Shown here in pieces: positions 1-12,905 of a DNA stretch of 64,000 bases. Positions within the stretch are counted from its first letter, which is position 1. The number at the start of each line of letters is the position of its first letter. The notes under the pieces were generated by a model. The model did not search any database. It was not told the origin of the DNA and worked only from the letters and a program-made list of their open reading frames with translations. The stretch covers positions 17,467,907-17,531,906 of the forward strand of contig OX457033.1 of assembly GCA_949752745.1 (NCBI GenBank), given 5' to 3'. The position numbers were made by a program, and so were the translations under genes. This DNA comes from Protula sp. h YS-2021 (Eukaryota > Annelida > Polychaeta > Sabellida > Serpulidae).

Positions 1-124
1 TAAGTGGACGTCACACATTTGGGTGCACCCTGACTGCTTAATGAATGAGTGGATGTCACACATTTGGGTGCACCCTGACTGCTTAATGAATGAGTGGATG
101 TCACACATTTGGGTGCACCCTAAA
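1..124. repeat. 45-bp minisatellite beside a collagen splice donor
   Basis: The motif GTGGACGTCACACATTTGGG and its variants start at 4, 49 and 94, giving an exact 45-bp period for nearly three units. The third unit diverges after CACCCT and merges into the CACTTAC donor (minus strand) of the exon at 132-176. Confidence 0.9.
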
Positions 125-131
125 CACTTAC

Positions 132-176
132 CATTTCTCCAGCAATGCCACGTAGACCCATCGGTCCGAATTCACC
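132..176 (-). CDS. Collagen exon 17: major helix, 45 nt
   Basis: Five perfect Gly-X-Y triplets (GEFGPMGLRGIAGEM), acceptor GCGTAG, donor GTAAGTG. 45 bp is one of the standard fibrillar-collagen exon sizes. The donor sits inside the last, degenerate unit of a 45-bp minisatellite. Confidence 0.92.
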
Positions 177-3100
177 CTACGCAAGAAAAAAAAAAAACAG
201 GTACAGCATTAAGAAGTGAATATTTTTCAATGTTAAAATCTCACTTTCATTTTTATGAAAAGCTTATTTTTGAATAATCATAACTACCCGTTACATTTGT
301 AAGAAAATCGATTTGAACATTTAAGATGGCGTCCTGGCGGTCATTTCGAAAAAAAAATACAATCACTGGCGAGATATGCAGGCCTGAAAAGTATGTGCAT
401 AAATTTGGTCAGGATCACATGCATTTTTTTTTCAATTTATTACGAGGAAGGGATCGGCAGTCACCGTGAGGGAAACACTCTTGAATAATTCATTTTACGG
501 GTAACAAATTACTTAAATCACTTTTTATTTACAATAAAACATGAACCCAAATTAAACTAGCATTGGTTGAGTCGACATATTTACGAATTTAGATAATACA
601 TCAATAAATATAAAACGAGCCTATCTGAAAATCCGAAACACTGTGGAAGTCGAAAAGATCTTGCTTCAACAATATACGAAGCAATCCAGTATACGTGGGT
701 TTAACTCGAAGTTAACTCAGCCTGTCCGGTGAAAGATGTCTATTAAACCCATATACTGTTTTTCAAATATTTATCGCTGTCACAACAGGTTGACATAAAG
801 ATGTATTGCATTTTGCAAACTGTTACCTGCTCCCCGGTCCTGCCTATGAAACCTTGTGGCCCTGGCTCCCCGTGTAAACCCTGAAACATCAAAACACTGG
901 GCGTTATTCCTAGCACGTATGTCATTGGCTGCGTATGATGCAGTCTCATATGATTGACAGCATGTCATATTGATGTCATGGGAAGGGAAAATTCAGCCTT
1001 GTATAAGAAATTATAGCATTTAAAACATTGCACCAACCCTTCAAAAAGTTTATTTACCTGGACGCTTTCCAAGATATTATTAATCTTTGATCCTTTCAAA
1101 TTAGGCACCTTCCCTTAACTTATCCATGTACAGTCAAACTTCGTCAGCGAACACCTCTAACTAGTGAACAACCTCTGTTTACTGAACACTATATTCTTCC
1201 AGTTTCTAGCCTTCGTTATATAAGTGAACGCCGGTCAGAAAGGCTTTACAAATAAAGAAGTTTTAATACACCAATCATTATTTATGCATTTTAAATTACT
1301 TAAGCGTGTATTTTATCCAAACATTTCAAATATATGTATGGGTAAAAAGAACCCTTTATAAAATTCGTATGAGAAAATGTTTTTAAATGGAGTTTATTTG
1401 ATTCATCAAATATATAATTACGTGTTATAGATATCATAGAAAATTTAGCCATACAGGAATACAGGGCATATCCCAACATGCAACAAGTTGGTTTCCGGCG
1501 TGAATTATGTTGTTTTGGCACTGCGGAGTTGTATCGATGCAAGCCGGCCAGTTATCTGCTTGATATTTCTACATTCGTATTTACAAACTGAAGAAGAGGG
1601 CACAGGCCCCCGAGTGGACGCGGGCATCACTGAACCGAGATTTATTAGTCAAAGGGCACCAATGAAGAGAAAAACTGAACCTGATCCCACGTAGAACTCG
1701 GCCCCGGACTAACCCGGCTCCATATCTTAAGAGAACGACCCTGCGCTTGTATAACCATAACCATAAGCGTGGGGCCGAGTTCTGTTACCCCAATGGAGTA
1801 TGCAACCCCAGTCGGACGCTTACAGTCACGTAATACTGTAGAAGTAGAAATTTTCACGAAGAATTAATGTTTTGGTATTTTCGCGAGTCAGACCTACCAG
1901 CGAAAATCATGTCCTTCGAAAAATTAGTATCGAAATAATGCTAAAATATTTCACATAATAAAAATAATTAAATAAATTAAATCAATTTATAGAAAGTTCT
2001 ATTCTGAAGCGTTTTGTCCTCAATGTCATTTTTGGCCTTTCTATCCAGGGCCGTTATGTCCGGGGACGTTATATCCTGATACCAGTTGCGCGATGGGGAT
2101 CGCTTAAGAAAGAATACAGAATACGCAGCCAACAACTGGTTTAATCTCCACAGAATTTTCTAAAATATACCATTTTTTGTGTTGTTTGAAGATATGTTCT
2201 CGAGAAATTGCCCCTGGAGGTCAATTTGTGAAAAGTAGTTTTCGCGAAAATTTCTACTTCTAGAAACATGCATTTACTGAGAACCAATCAAAAGACAATA
2301 ATTTGAACAACAAGCACACTGCAAAAACACTGTTTGACATTTATAACGCATTCTGGAACAGAAAACGGGGAAAATCTTGAAACAAATACCCTTTTGACTT
2401 GACATTATATACAGAATTCCAATGTCACTGGTTTTGACAACTGGTTGGCTTTTTGTTTGTTGCGTCATAAAATGTCAAAAATGCTGCGACACAGAATTAA
2501 AAATGAAAATCAAACCCTGCAAAAAAATGCAATTTTAACAACTGAAAAGAACAAAATTATAAGCTTAAAGGCTGTCGTAGTGGAACTTTGTGCTGTGATC
2601 CGCGTTCATATTTATCTTCTCAAAACAAAATGAAACAGTGACAGGTCCAAGAGAGGGAGAAGGGTCAGGGCTTGTAAAGCCCCACCCACCCCAAAATTTG
2701 GAGAAAAAAAATGTTTAACTTTGTGTTTTCACACACAAAAATTTGACATGTAAGAAATTTTAAAACATGACCAATTGCTGGCAGGAAAAGTCGATTAATA
2801 ACAAAACCTGACGGCTGAAATGAATATCGAAATGTCATTAATCAATCGAAGTGAAAATTATTGGTACAGAATGTTTATAAATCGATATATATCGAAATTA
2901 AACAGACTAACGACAATTCAACTTTGATGGTATTCTATATATTTCAAAGAGATTGAATTCAAGAGTCTATTCCTCAAAGTGTCTTATTTCCTTCTGGAGA
3001 CAAAATATCTAAATTGTTATTTGGCTGAAAACTACACACGGGAATTTTCAATCCCCATAGTTTATTGAATTCGTAAGTGTTATCGTATGATTCCTTTTTT

Positions 3101-4116
3101 TCCGCCATTACTTTGTGACGCGAATTCCTCTGAGACAAAATATATCTACATTTTTATTTGGCTGATATTTATTTAACAATAATGCTGTGCGTATATGCAT
3201 TGGCCAGAAAAGAAGTGTCCAGTTTATGATATAAAGATATGCAAAGTAGCACTGAAATGGTACATTGTTCTATAGGCATTTTTTAACAGTGAAAACAGCA
3301 GGAAAAAAAAACAAACATAAAACAAAAAAATCAATACAATTTACTATCATATTTTCAAAAATGCAATGCACTTTTGTTAAAAAAGCAAAAAACGTTTGAA
3401 ACTGAGCAATACATCATTTGCATATCATTAATATGAAAACATAATAAATGCACAATGCGGCCTTATTAGCATAATAAGTAAGTATATAGGGCGGCCTCCA
3501 CTCATACCCTGTCTCCTTTGGCTCCCGCAAGTCCAATAAGGCCCGGCGACCCGGCATCTCCCTGCAACCATAGTAACATAATCATGAATGACTGACAGCT
3601 CATTAGCATAATTTACGGCTGCAGGTGGCACAGTGTATGAGTGCAGTGCCTGTAAGCGGTGTACGCGTATGTTAATAACATTCAAATCGGCATTAGCACG
3701 TGATCACCGCCAAGCATTGAACCTCGTGATAAACTGATCGCTGCCGAATATATGTATATATATAAAAAAAGATATCCGAAATTCCAGGGAATATTGAATA
3801 TTGAAACGGTGACAGTCACTACTTTTTGCAGCAGTCAGTTTTCGTCGCAGATCAATGCAAGGGGGTAACAATACACAGCCTCCACTCCGCAGCTAAACAG
3901 ACACATCGTACAGCCGGGGGAAAAAGGGGGGAGCTTTTTATATCCTCCTCCCGGCTCGAAACTCCGACACACTCGAGGAGAGAACATACCCTGTCGCCTT
4001 TCGGACCAGGCATACCTGGAAATCCGTAATAGCCCACGTCTCCCTGGAGACACACACACATAACATCAGCAAATTCTTATTTATACGTCATCAAATAAGA
4101 AACTGTGAATGTCCCA

Positions 4117-4161
<45 letters not shown>

Positions 4162-7100
4162 GAATGAAAACACACTTTTTCAGTGATACCTCACTAATTA
4201 CAGGAGATTATAGCATTAACAGGTAATATAGTTAAATTTTGAAATTAAAAAAGAGAATGTCACTGCAATTTCAATTATTTAGTTGTTTATTTTTTCCTAT
4301 TAAATATTATTTTTTTAACCAGATCCAATATCAAAATACAAAAAAAAAAAAAACAGCGATGATCGTAAACGTCGTTAGTGCGCTCTAGAAGCTTGCCACG
4401 GAAATTGTCACCCCCCCCCCCCCCGGGAGAGGGGAAAAATGACCTGGAGTGAGGGGGAGGCGCGGGGGCAAAACATACGTATATTCCCATAATTTGTATT
4501 TCGCTCTTCAGCAAAAAATGAGTCGCCCTTGCAGGAGATGACATGGGCTTCTACGTTGTATACAGTAAAACCTGCCTACACCGGACAACGGGGGGGGACT
4601 GGCGGATTTTGACCGGTATATAGAGGTGTCCGGTATTTCAGGGGTCATGTAAACCAATGGGAAAAACGAGACTGAGAATTCTTGTCCGGTATTGGCAGTT
4701 GGCCGGTATTTCAGGGTTTGTACAGAATGAGGTTTTACTGTATATGTACATATGCCATGTTTTATGGAGCAGACCTTTTCTGGGTGTTCAAGACGACGTT
4801 AGATGCCAACCAGCAAACCTATTCTCCATATATCGTATACCAACCTTAGGTCCCGGCATACCGGAAATGCCGCGATCTCCATCCAACCCATCGCGTCCCT
4901 AAACACAAATGAGAATTTACTTCTGTCAAATTTGCAGTCCACACACTTTGTAAAACTATTTTTAGACAATATGAATTTTCTGCGATTTGAACAATTTTTG
5001 TATCTTTCCATGTCCGTCTGTTCACTGGCTCACAGTGCTTCAGTTACTTAATTGCAATTGCAAAAACATGAGTAAACTTAAATTAAAGATGGTTGCAATT
5101 AATCCAAAGAGATGAAAGAATTACCCTCTTTCCTCTGCGCCCAACCATGCCTGACTCTCCTCGTGGTCCCATCGGGCCCTAGAGAGAAGTCATAGGGAAC
5201 AGTGAGATTATACGTGTTCCTCGATATCGCCAAACTGTGTTCGAAGACAGGGGGGGGGGGGGGGGTTTATGGAGGTGGCGTGTGGGGGTGTAACTTTACA
5301 CTATAGACTGTGGCTTATATTACTTATTGGGTTATGTGTAGCCAAAGTAGTGGGTAACCAGTTTATATGTGGTGTTTTGCACAATCAACACAGCACACTG
5401 TATCGTGGGCACTTACCGGTAGTTTGTATGTGCCGTGGCTTAGAATCAGTAAGAAAATTGTGTAGTGGACAATCAGTTTATATATGGCGTGGCTAAGAAC
5501 CAAATCATTTTACTTTTGCCAGTTGCTATTTTTAATACACAGTTTACACAGACAATTACTCCATATTGGGGGGATACAAGGTGAATCTCCTGCAGTTAAA
5601 GACCGAATATTCTTGAAACGCACATTGTACTACTTCAGTCATTATTCCAAAGAGCGAATTAAAACACGTTTTAACTGATAAACCAGTAGCTGTTATTAGA
5701 TTGTAAGGGTAAAAGAATGTATTTAACAGAAAGATGTAAAGAAATTAGCCGAAGTTTTGATATACCATCTCTCCGCCGTCACCGGGTTCACCTTTGCTTC
5801 CTATTGGACCATCAACACCCTGAAATATTCATAAAGTATTCACTTTACTATCTTTATTATTTTGTTCTTATTCAGATCATAATTTTAATCTGCCCTTTCT
5901 AGCAAAGGTTCTGTTTTTTTCCTGATATACTATGCATCTCTGTGGGTTACACGCATCCTAGCGATCACACCCTAAAGGTGTTGCGTTTTAAATTTTAGAA
6001 TTAGACTAAAATAGATCAAGGTTCTGTGTTTTTTTTTCAAACTTTTAAAAGGTAAAGTTATTTGGATTTGCGCATATGAATAAAAGATTTCTTTGGTTAC
6101 GGCATCCTGGAATTCCATTAAAAATTAAAAAGTTACCAGTAGGTGGATTCAAGTATAGGTTTCTCATGGACATACTGTTATTGTTTTTTTTTAGCGTGTA
6201 CAGAAAGTTGTGGACTACGACCAGCTTACCGGCGGTCCTGGTACCCCTGTCAAGCCCTGTGGTCCTGTGGTCCCACGCATAGCCATCTGAAAGCCGAAAC
6301 CCACACAATAAAAACGAAAACTCACGAATTAAGAGAAAATATTTCAGATATTTAACTTCTACCTTCACGCAAAAATGATACATAATGCTTACAAACCTCC
6401 CCCCCAGACCCCCCCCCCCCCCCAAAAAAAAAAAATAAATAAAATAAAATAAAAAAATAAACAAACAAATAAAAATAACCGACTGTTGTCAAATACTTCG
6501 GTTCTGTTTGAACTGGGACAGAAGGCGAACCCAGACTTTAAATAATCTTGAGGGCTAATGACAGGAAGGAGATAACATAAAAATTTGGCGGTGCCCTCAC
6601 CATATGCTGACTCAGCATTCCTCTAAGAGCTGCTGCCTGCCCGTCAGCGCTCTTTGTGTTCCCTAAATTCAGCTGTCATCAAAAGAAAAAAAAACTTTTT
6701 TTTCAAGAAGAAATGAAATCATCTAAACCAATCTACTGGATGCAGAAATTCAACTTCAAAACATCTTTTCCCTAAACTTTCAGATTTTTCCTGCTCTAAT
6801 GACGAGGAATAACACAGCGTAAATTACACTTGGTTCAAGTTATAAGAAGATTCTAATATATATTCTTCAAAAATTCGACCCATATGTGACCTCATGTTTA
6901 CCCCTTCAGGTGTGTACACAACAGCACCAACGGAGCCAAAAACCCCTTAACAAACTCCGGAGAAAACAACAACGACAACCCACGGTGTTCATGACGACCC
7001 TAATTCAGATGTCCGCATAACACCCCCCTCCCCTTCCAGTTTTTTTTCAGGACTGGCTGCAGCACAGTGGTGTTCAAAACGGATGCCACGCACCGGGATG

Positions 7101-10100
7101 ATGAAGACGTGACCTGCAGGGCCAGGCAAACCATTGCTTCCCGGAATTCCGTCTCTACCTGGGAATCCCTGCAAGAAGACAAAAAAAGTGCTTCAATATT
7201 TGAAGTAATATTCAAGATTTGCTCCCTTGTTTGGTATAGGCAAAACAAAAACAGTACTATATCTGATGGAGGTTGCATCTCTTCCCTTAGGATTAGCTTT
7301 GGAACAGGATACATAGTCCAATTCGGTTTTTAACAGTTGTCCTCACATACATACCATTTAGATTTATTCTGAATCGCTCCAGCAAAACAACTGCATATTG
7401 TGTTTGTACTAAATATTTAGATCGGGACGACCAGAGTTGCAAATCCAATCAATATATTGAACCTCAAAATCAGGGGCGTTTTTTGTAACGTGACAACGTC
7501 GCAAATCGATAATTCGCGTGCTGGATTCATTCCCATTTAACGAAATAATAAGTATAGTTCTGAAAATATTATACAGTCTGAAGCAAAAATTAACTGTTTC
7601 GGATTAAATATTCTTAATATAAGTATTGGAAGAGTTTTTCGAACTGATAAAAGATACGAAATGGTGGGAAAAAAATCAATTCGCAAAAATTAAACTACCC
7701 TTCAATTAAGTACTGTGACAAAAAGTATAACAAAATGATAAGCTAATCGCAAGAGAAATGGGACAGAAACACAAACCGGTTCTCCTTTCGGTCCGTAGGG
7801 TCCTGGTGGCCCTGGTGGCCCTGGAAGTCCTGGAATACCCTGAAATGTAGCAGAACGCATGTACAGTAGATGATCGATAGCATGGTTTTCCCCCATGGCA
7901 CATACTTATCGGTTATTTATGCCTGCAATACTCGCTCTGTATCCATAAAATAACCCATTTTTGGTATACTCAATCTATTTACACGTAATAAATTTGCAGG
8001 CTAAGTTTCTTCGAGGCAATCGCGGAGCATCCAAAGGGCCCTATCAACGCATGCGCAAAACCCTAGTAAATGAGCACTTCCGGCCATTTAAATTACTCCT
8101 TAGCTGCTACCCCTGTGAGCTACAAAAATGCACCTGCAATCACTTGAATTAGTTTCCATTTTAAACTTAAAACTGAAATATTAAATTGGGACAGTATTCG
8201 ATTTTCACGATACTACATTGAATTCCAATACAATTGATTAAATCACAATACGCTCATAATAAGAGTTTTAATTTATAAATACGTACCCAGTAGGGATATT
8301 CATCTCCTGGATAAGGCTCCTACAAAAGCAAAAATTGCTTGTAAACTGCGACATTGAATAAGTCATTTTGCTCAAGAGAATATAAAGAATATATTCTTTA
8401 ATTAAATAATCAAACTCTGAAGTGGAACATTTCCCGTTGTTGTCCAACAGTAGACCTCTACGGCTGTTTGTTCTATTGTGTATGACACCTTTTTTACTCC
8501 GCAAACCCATTGGGGAATCCGCGAAAAGAGAGAAACTACTTTTAAAAATATACCTCGGCTCTGTGTTTATACAGAACAGATAGAAATCATCAGAGCCCAG
8601 CTGTTTTATAAAAACGGATCTTTCCAAAAATCGACGATTTCCCACTAGGTGGAGTAGTTTCGAAAAGCGACATTCTTCCACGAAATAATGATACAATGAA
8701 ACGTATTGAAAAGTTTTATTTGATTTGCCTATGATCGAGTTAAGTTGTTCAGCTTTGTTTTCATCAGTTACTAATTACTTATTAATTAATAATAATTATT
8801 AATTAATTATTAATAAGGTCAGTTATAAATATAGTTCTGTCTCAAATACGTAAAAATGCTAATAAATGCAGAATTAATCATACAGTGTTATAATAAACTT
8901 CTTACGTGTCGCGATTGACTGAACAAAAAACAACAAACAACAAAAACAAGAGTTTCCATGGTTACGACACATACCGTTTTGTTGTCACGGCCATTGCCGT
9001 TGTTGGGAACGTACTGAGATTCGTTGCCACGGGGATAGGGGCGCACGCAGTCTGGTGTGTAGTACTCGCAAACCCTGTAAGCGGCATCCGCGTCCGGAAT
9101 GATCAACAACTCTTGCACCACACCCTGTGTTTTTTTTTTTTGTCGAAGAAGAAGAAGGTGAATAACTGCTGTAGCTTCTCACCAAAGATATGGGGATAGA
9201 TGGAAATGTTGCTGGAACAATTGTTTTGCGTTATTACTCAATTCTGTATTATTATTCTAATGGCTACTTAAAGTTTTCTACGACCTTTTATCAAAAAACG
9301 ACATTTCATGAGAACTATAAGCGAAATTGTTTCTAGTTTAAACAAATGCACATTTTTACTCCAGAAAAAAGCTACCAAACTGGTAGCAGGCTTCCCATGA
9401 ATATCAATGTCTATAGATTGCCAACAAAAAAATTAGAATAAGATGTCTGTGTAGTCTAAAGGGTGCCTAACGTACATACATGCACACATCCTTATGGATG
9501 ACAGGTACACCGAAAGTACAGCCTTACAGGCGATAAGGTGCTCCGATAATCAAATTTAAAATAGCGGCTCTTCTTATCGGCCATGGGCTACTACAAGCCT
9601 TCAGAAAATGCTTTTAATTGTGAAGCTGAAGGGCTTCAAATGTTTTTCAAGTTTTTTTCTTTCGGTTAAAAAAGCCAGCAGTAAACAGCTGCACTCGATT
9701 TGGATAAAGGAATGTGACGCTAAACTAGAAGATACCTTTTTTTTCTTTTTTTTTCTCTTTCCCACATTTTTCACGTTTCTTAGCCTTTTTGTTAGGCCTG
9801 GATTTGAAAACAGAACTGATAGCTAAGCAGAACAACTAAGCTATGACGCCACAGCTGAGCCCGGCCTGCTGCATCCTGACAAATCACGCCCCCCCCCCCC
9901 GCCCTCCGCCCCCCCCCCGCCCCCCGCCACCCACACAACCACCCCGCTGTTCTCAAGCTGATACTTCACTCACCCTTAGAACATCTTTTCTTCTCTAACA
10001 TTCGTTATTTTCGCGTATGTGTCAAATGCACGCTTAGGAAATACTCTTGCAACTCTTATATTTTTTTTCTCCTTTGCTATAAATGGTGCAAAATATAACT

Positions 10101-10869
10101 GCATTATTTCCACACTCCTCAGCATGTTGCATAATAGATAGAAACTAATTCACCCACCCACTCCATCCCATCAATACATGTAGTTGTAGCTGGTTTGATC
10201 TTAAGTGTAGGGACGCTTTTTGTTTGTTTATTTTTGTGCGTATGTGTGTGTGTTTTTTTACTTTATTTAAGCCAGAAATGTGCAAACACGGATGAGCCAA
10301 AGTTCAGTTACTTCTTCCAGAATTGAGATGGCGTACGAAATCTCTGATGAGTGTCTTAAAGCCAACTCAAGCCGCATGAGACGTAGAAAAAAGGACCTGC
10401 TGTGAAACTAGACAAAATGCTTATTGGAGAACTTCCCATCTCCTTTCAATTTGGCCTGGTAAAAAGTAGGGCGAAAGTGAAACAACATTCTTGCCAAACA
10501 GTACCTGGACTAACCTCTCACAGAAAAGATGGTGGGGGCACTTGTTGGTATTTGCGCCCCCCCCCCCCTCTCCTTCTGAAAAAAAAGCGGAGAAAGGGGG
10601 TGGGGGTATTTTGGGGGTCAGATGCGGAGAATAAATTTCTAAAAAAAAGTTACATGTGTAAGTTCATTCAGTGATCCACGCCTCCCACAAAAAGTGGGTG
10701 GCTGTCAAGGAACTGCAGTTCGAGTCAAGCAGAAAGAGGGGGCGGGGGGGGGGGGGGGCGGGGGGTCTGTCTGGTGCACAAATGCTTCTTAAGTGTTGAT
10801 GTCTGTCTAGTTTTTGTCGCCAGGAAGCTGTGCTTGTATTGAGAAACACACGAGGCGAACGTGAAAAAA

Positions 10870-10906
<37 letters not shown>

Positions 10907-12859
10907 TTAATTGACAGCCCGCAGGGTTGAGATCAAAAGAATGTTTGGTGTAACAGTATATCTTGCCCCTGTATGCTCTCCCTCCCCACTTGGTTTTTTT
11001 TTTTTTTTGCTCCCTATTCAGCATCTCCCCCACCCAGGCTGGCTCCACACTCCCCCGTATTTTTATTTTTTTCTGCTAGAACGTAAAAGCGCGGAATAAA
11101 CATTGAGAAAAAGATATTCCTTAACCTGGTAAAATGGGTGACCAGGAAAATTGGTTAACACATAAATGGGTGTGAATCATTTCACTCTCATTTCAATCGG
11201 GAGTTTCATTCACACAATCCGTCGGTTTTCGCATTTTTGCAAGTCGATCGCGGTATACAAACCAGAATTACCTCACCATTCACCTGTAGATGGACACCGA
11301 TACTGGAGTTAAAAAGCTGTGTAATTTGTGTTTACCACCGTTGTCTTTTTACCAGTTGCAGGTAAACCTGTGATTTTCCGCACTTTTGCTAGATAAAGAT
11401 CCGCGCTTTTACGTCCTTTTTATCCGAGCCTTTACGTCCCAAATCGGCGCTTTTGTATTTTTATCTTTTTTTTCTGACCCCTGTTCACCCACCCCCTCCC
11501 CTCTTTATCCCTTTTAGCTTCCCCGCATTTTACTCCTTTCATTTCTCTTTCCGCTGCTGAATATCCGACTCTGTGATAAGCAAAATTAGTAAGGTTAATC
11601 TCATTGTTTAATCCCCTTCGAATTTACCAATGGCAATCACATCGCCGCTGTATTGAAAGGAAAAGAATCCACATCTCTTTTGTTTCAAATTTTTATTTAT
11701 GTATTGTAATAGGCTATTAAAACAGCTAGATAAGAAATTTCGGGCAATTTTTACGTTGCGGCATTAGACTTAGTTTGACTGTAAATATAAATTGGAAACT
11801 TTTTCACCACCTGGTATAACTTTCTAAATGGAAGATAAAGTTGAACATACAACAAAGCGCTTCTTGGATAATATTACTTATGTTAATCTTAGCGATCAGG
11901 AGTATCCACCTGGGCTCTCTAAAAATGTTAAAAAAAGATACTAAGAGAAAAACAAAGAACTTTCTGATCAAGGATGCCTTTTTATGTTTTTGTTTGAATT
12001 ATGTTGAATTTAGTCAATAAAATAGTTTAAGATAGTCTTATACAGTTTAATTGAGTCCAGTTGTCAAACTTAACACTTTAAGCAGTGGTTTTGAAAGGTC
12101 ATGGACACGCATGCTAACGAATGTGTAATTCAGTGCCATCCTCTCCCACCCCAACCCCCTCCCCACTGAGTACTTACTTTAGCATCACTGGAGGAAAAGC
12201 AAGGATCACAAACCAAATGTAGAAACCAATCATAGCATGTTAAAGGAACACATTGTGACGTCACAGCACTTCACAAGTAAAAATGAAAGGCCTCAAGCCA
12301 AACATCAAAGTTGTTAACTGCAAACCCCCCACTCCTCCCGCTCCCCATCCCACCCATAACTGGCTCCGGTTACCCTTACATCCTGTTCATTTCACATGTG
12401 TGTATGTGTCTGTGTATGCACGCGTAGCAACGTGAATCTTGGGAGAATAATCCCCAACCCCCTTCGCAGCAAACGTACGTTTCTAGTGTCACTCCATTCC
12501 CCCCCCCCTTCAACCTTAAAAATATTCAGACTCAATCAACCCCCCCCCCCCACACCAACTGAATTCTGGATCCGTGTATGGAGTCAGCATGGGATAAAGA
12601 ATGGCCTTACCTCAAACACATCCAGCGACAGGAGATTTTTACTCATGAAAATGATGCCTTCCGCATCCAGGGGGATGGGTGGATAGGTACGATTCAACTT
12701 CACCGATTCCACGATCTCACAGTCCAAGATGAGCACCACTTCGTCTCCAGACACACTGATGCCTACCCGATGCCAACTGAAAAAAAGTAACAGTTCTTAC
12801 AATCAAGAAAATCCAGTACCCGCTAGTTCTACATCATCATCAACATCATCATCATCACT

Positions 12860-12905
<46 letters not shown>

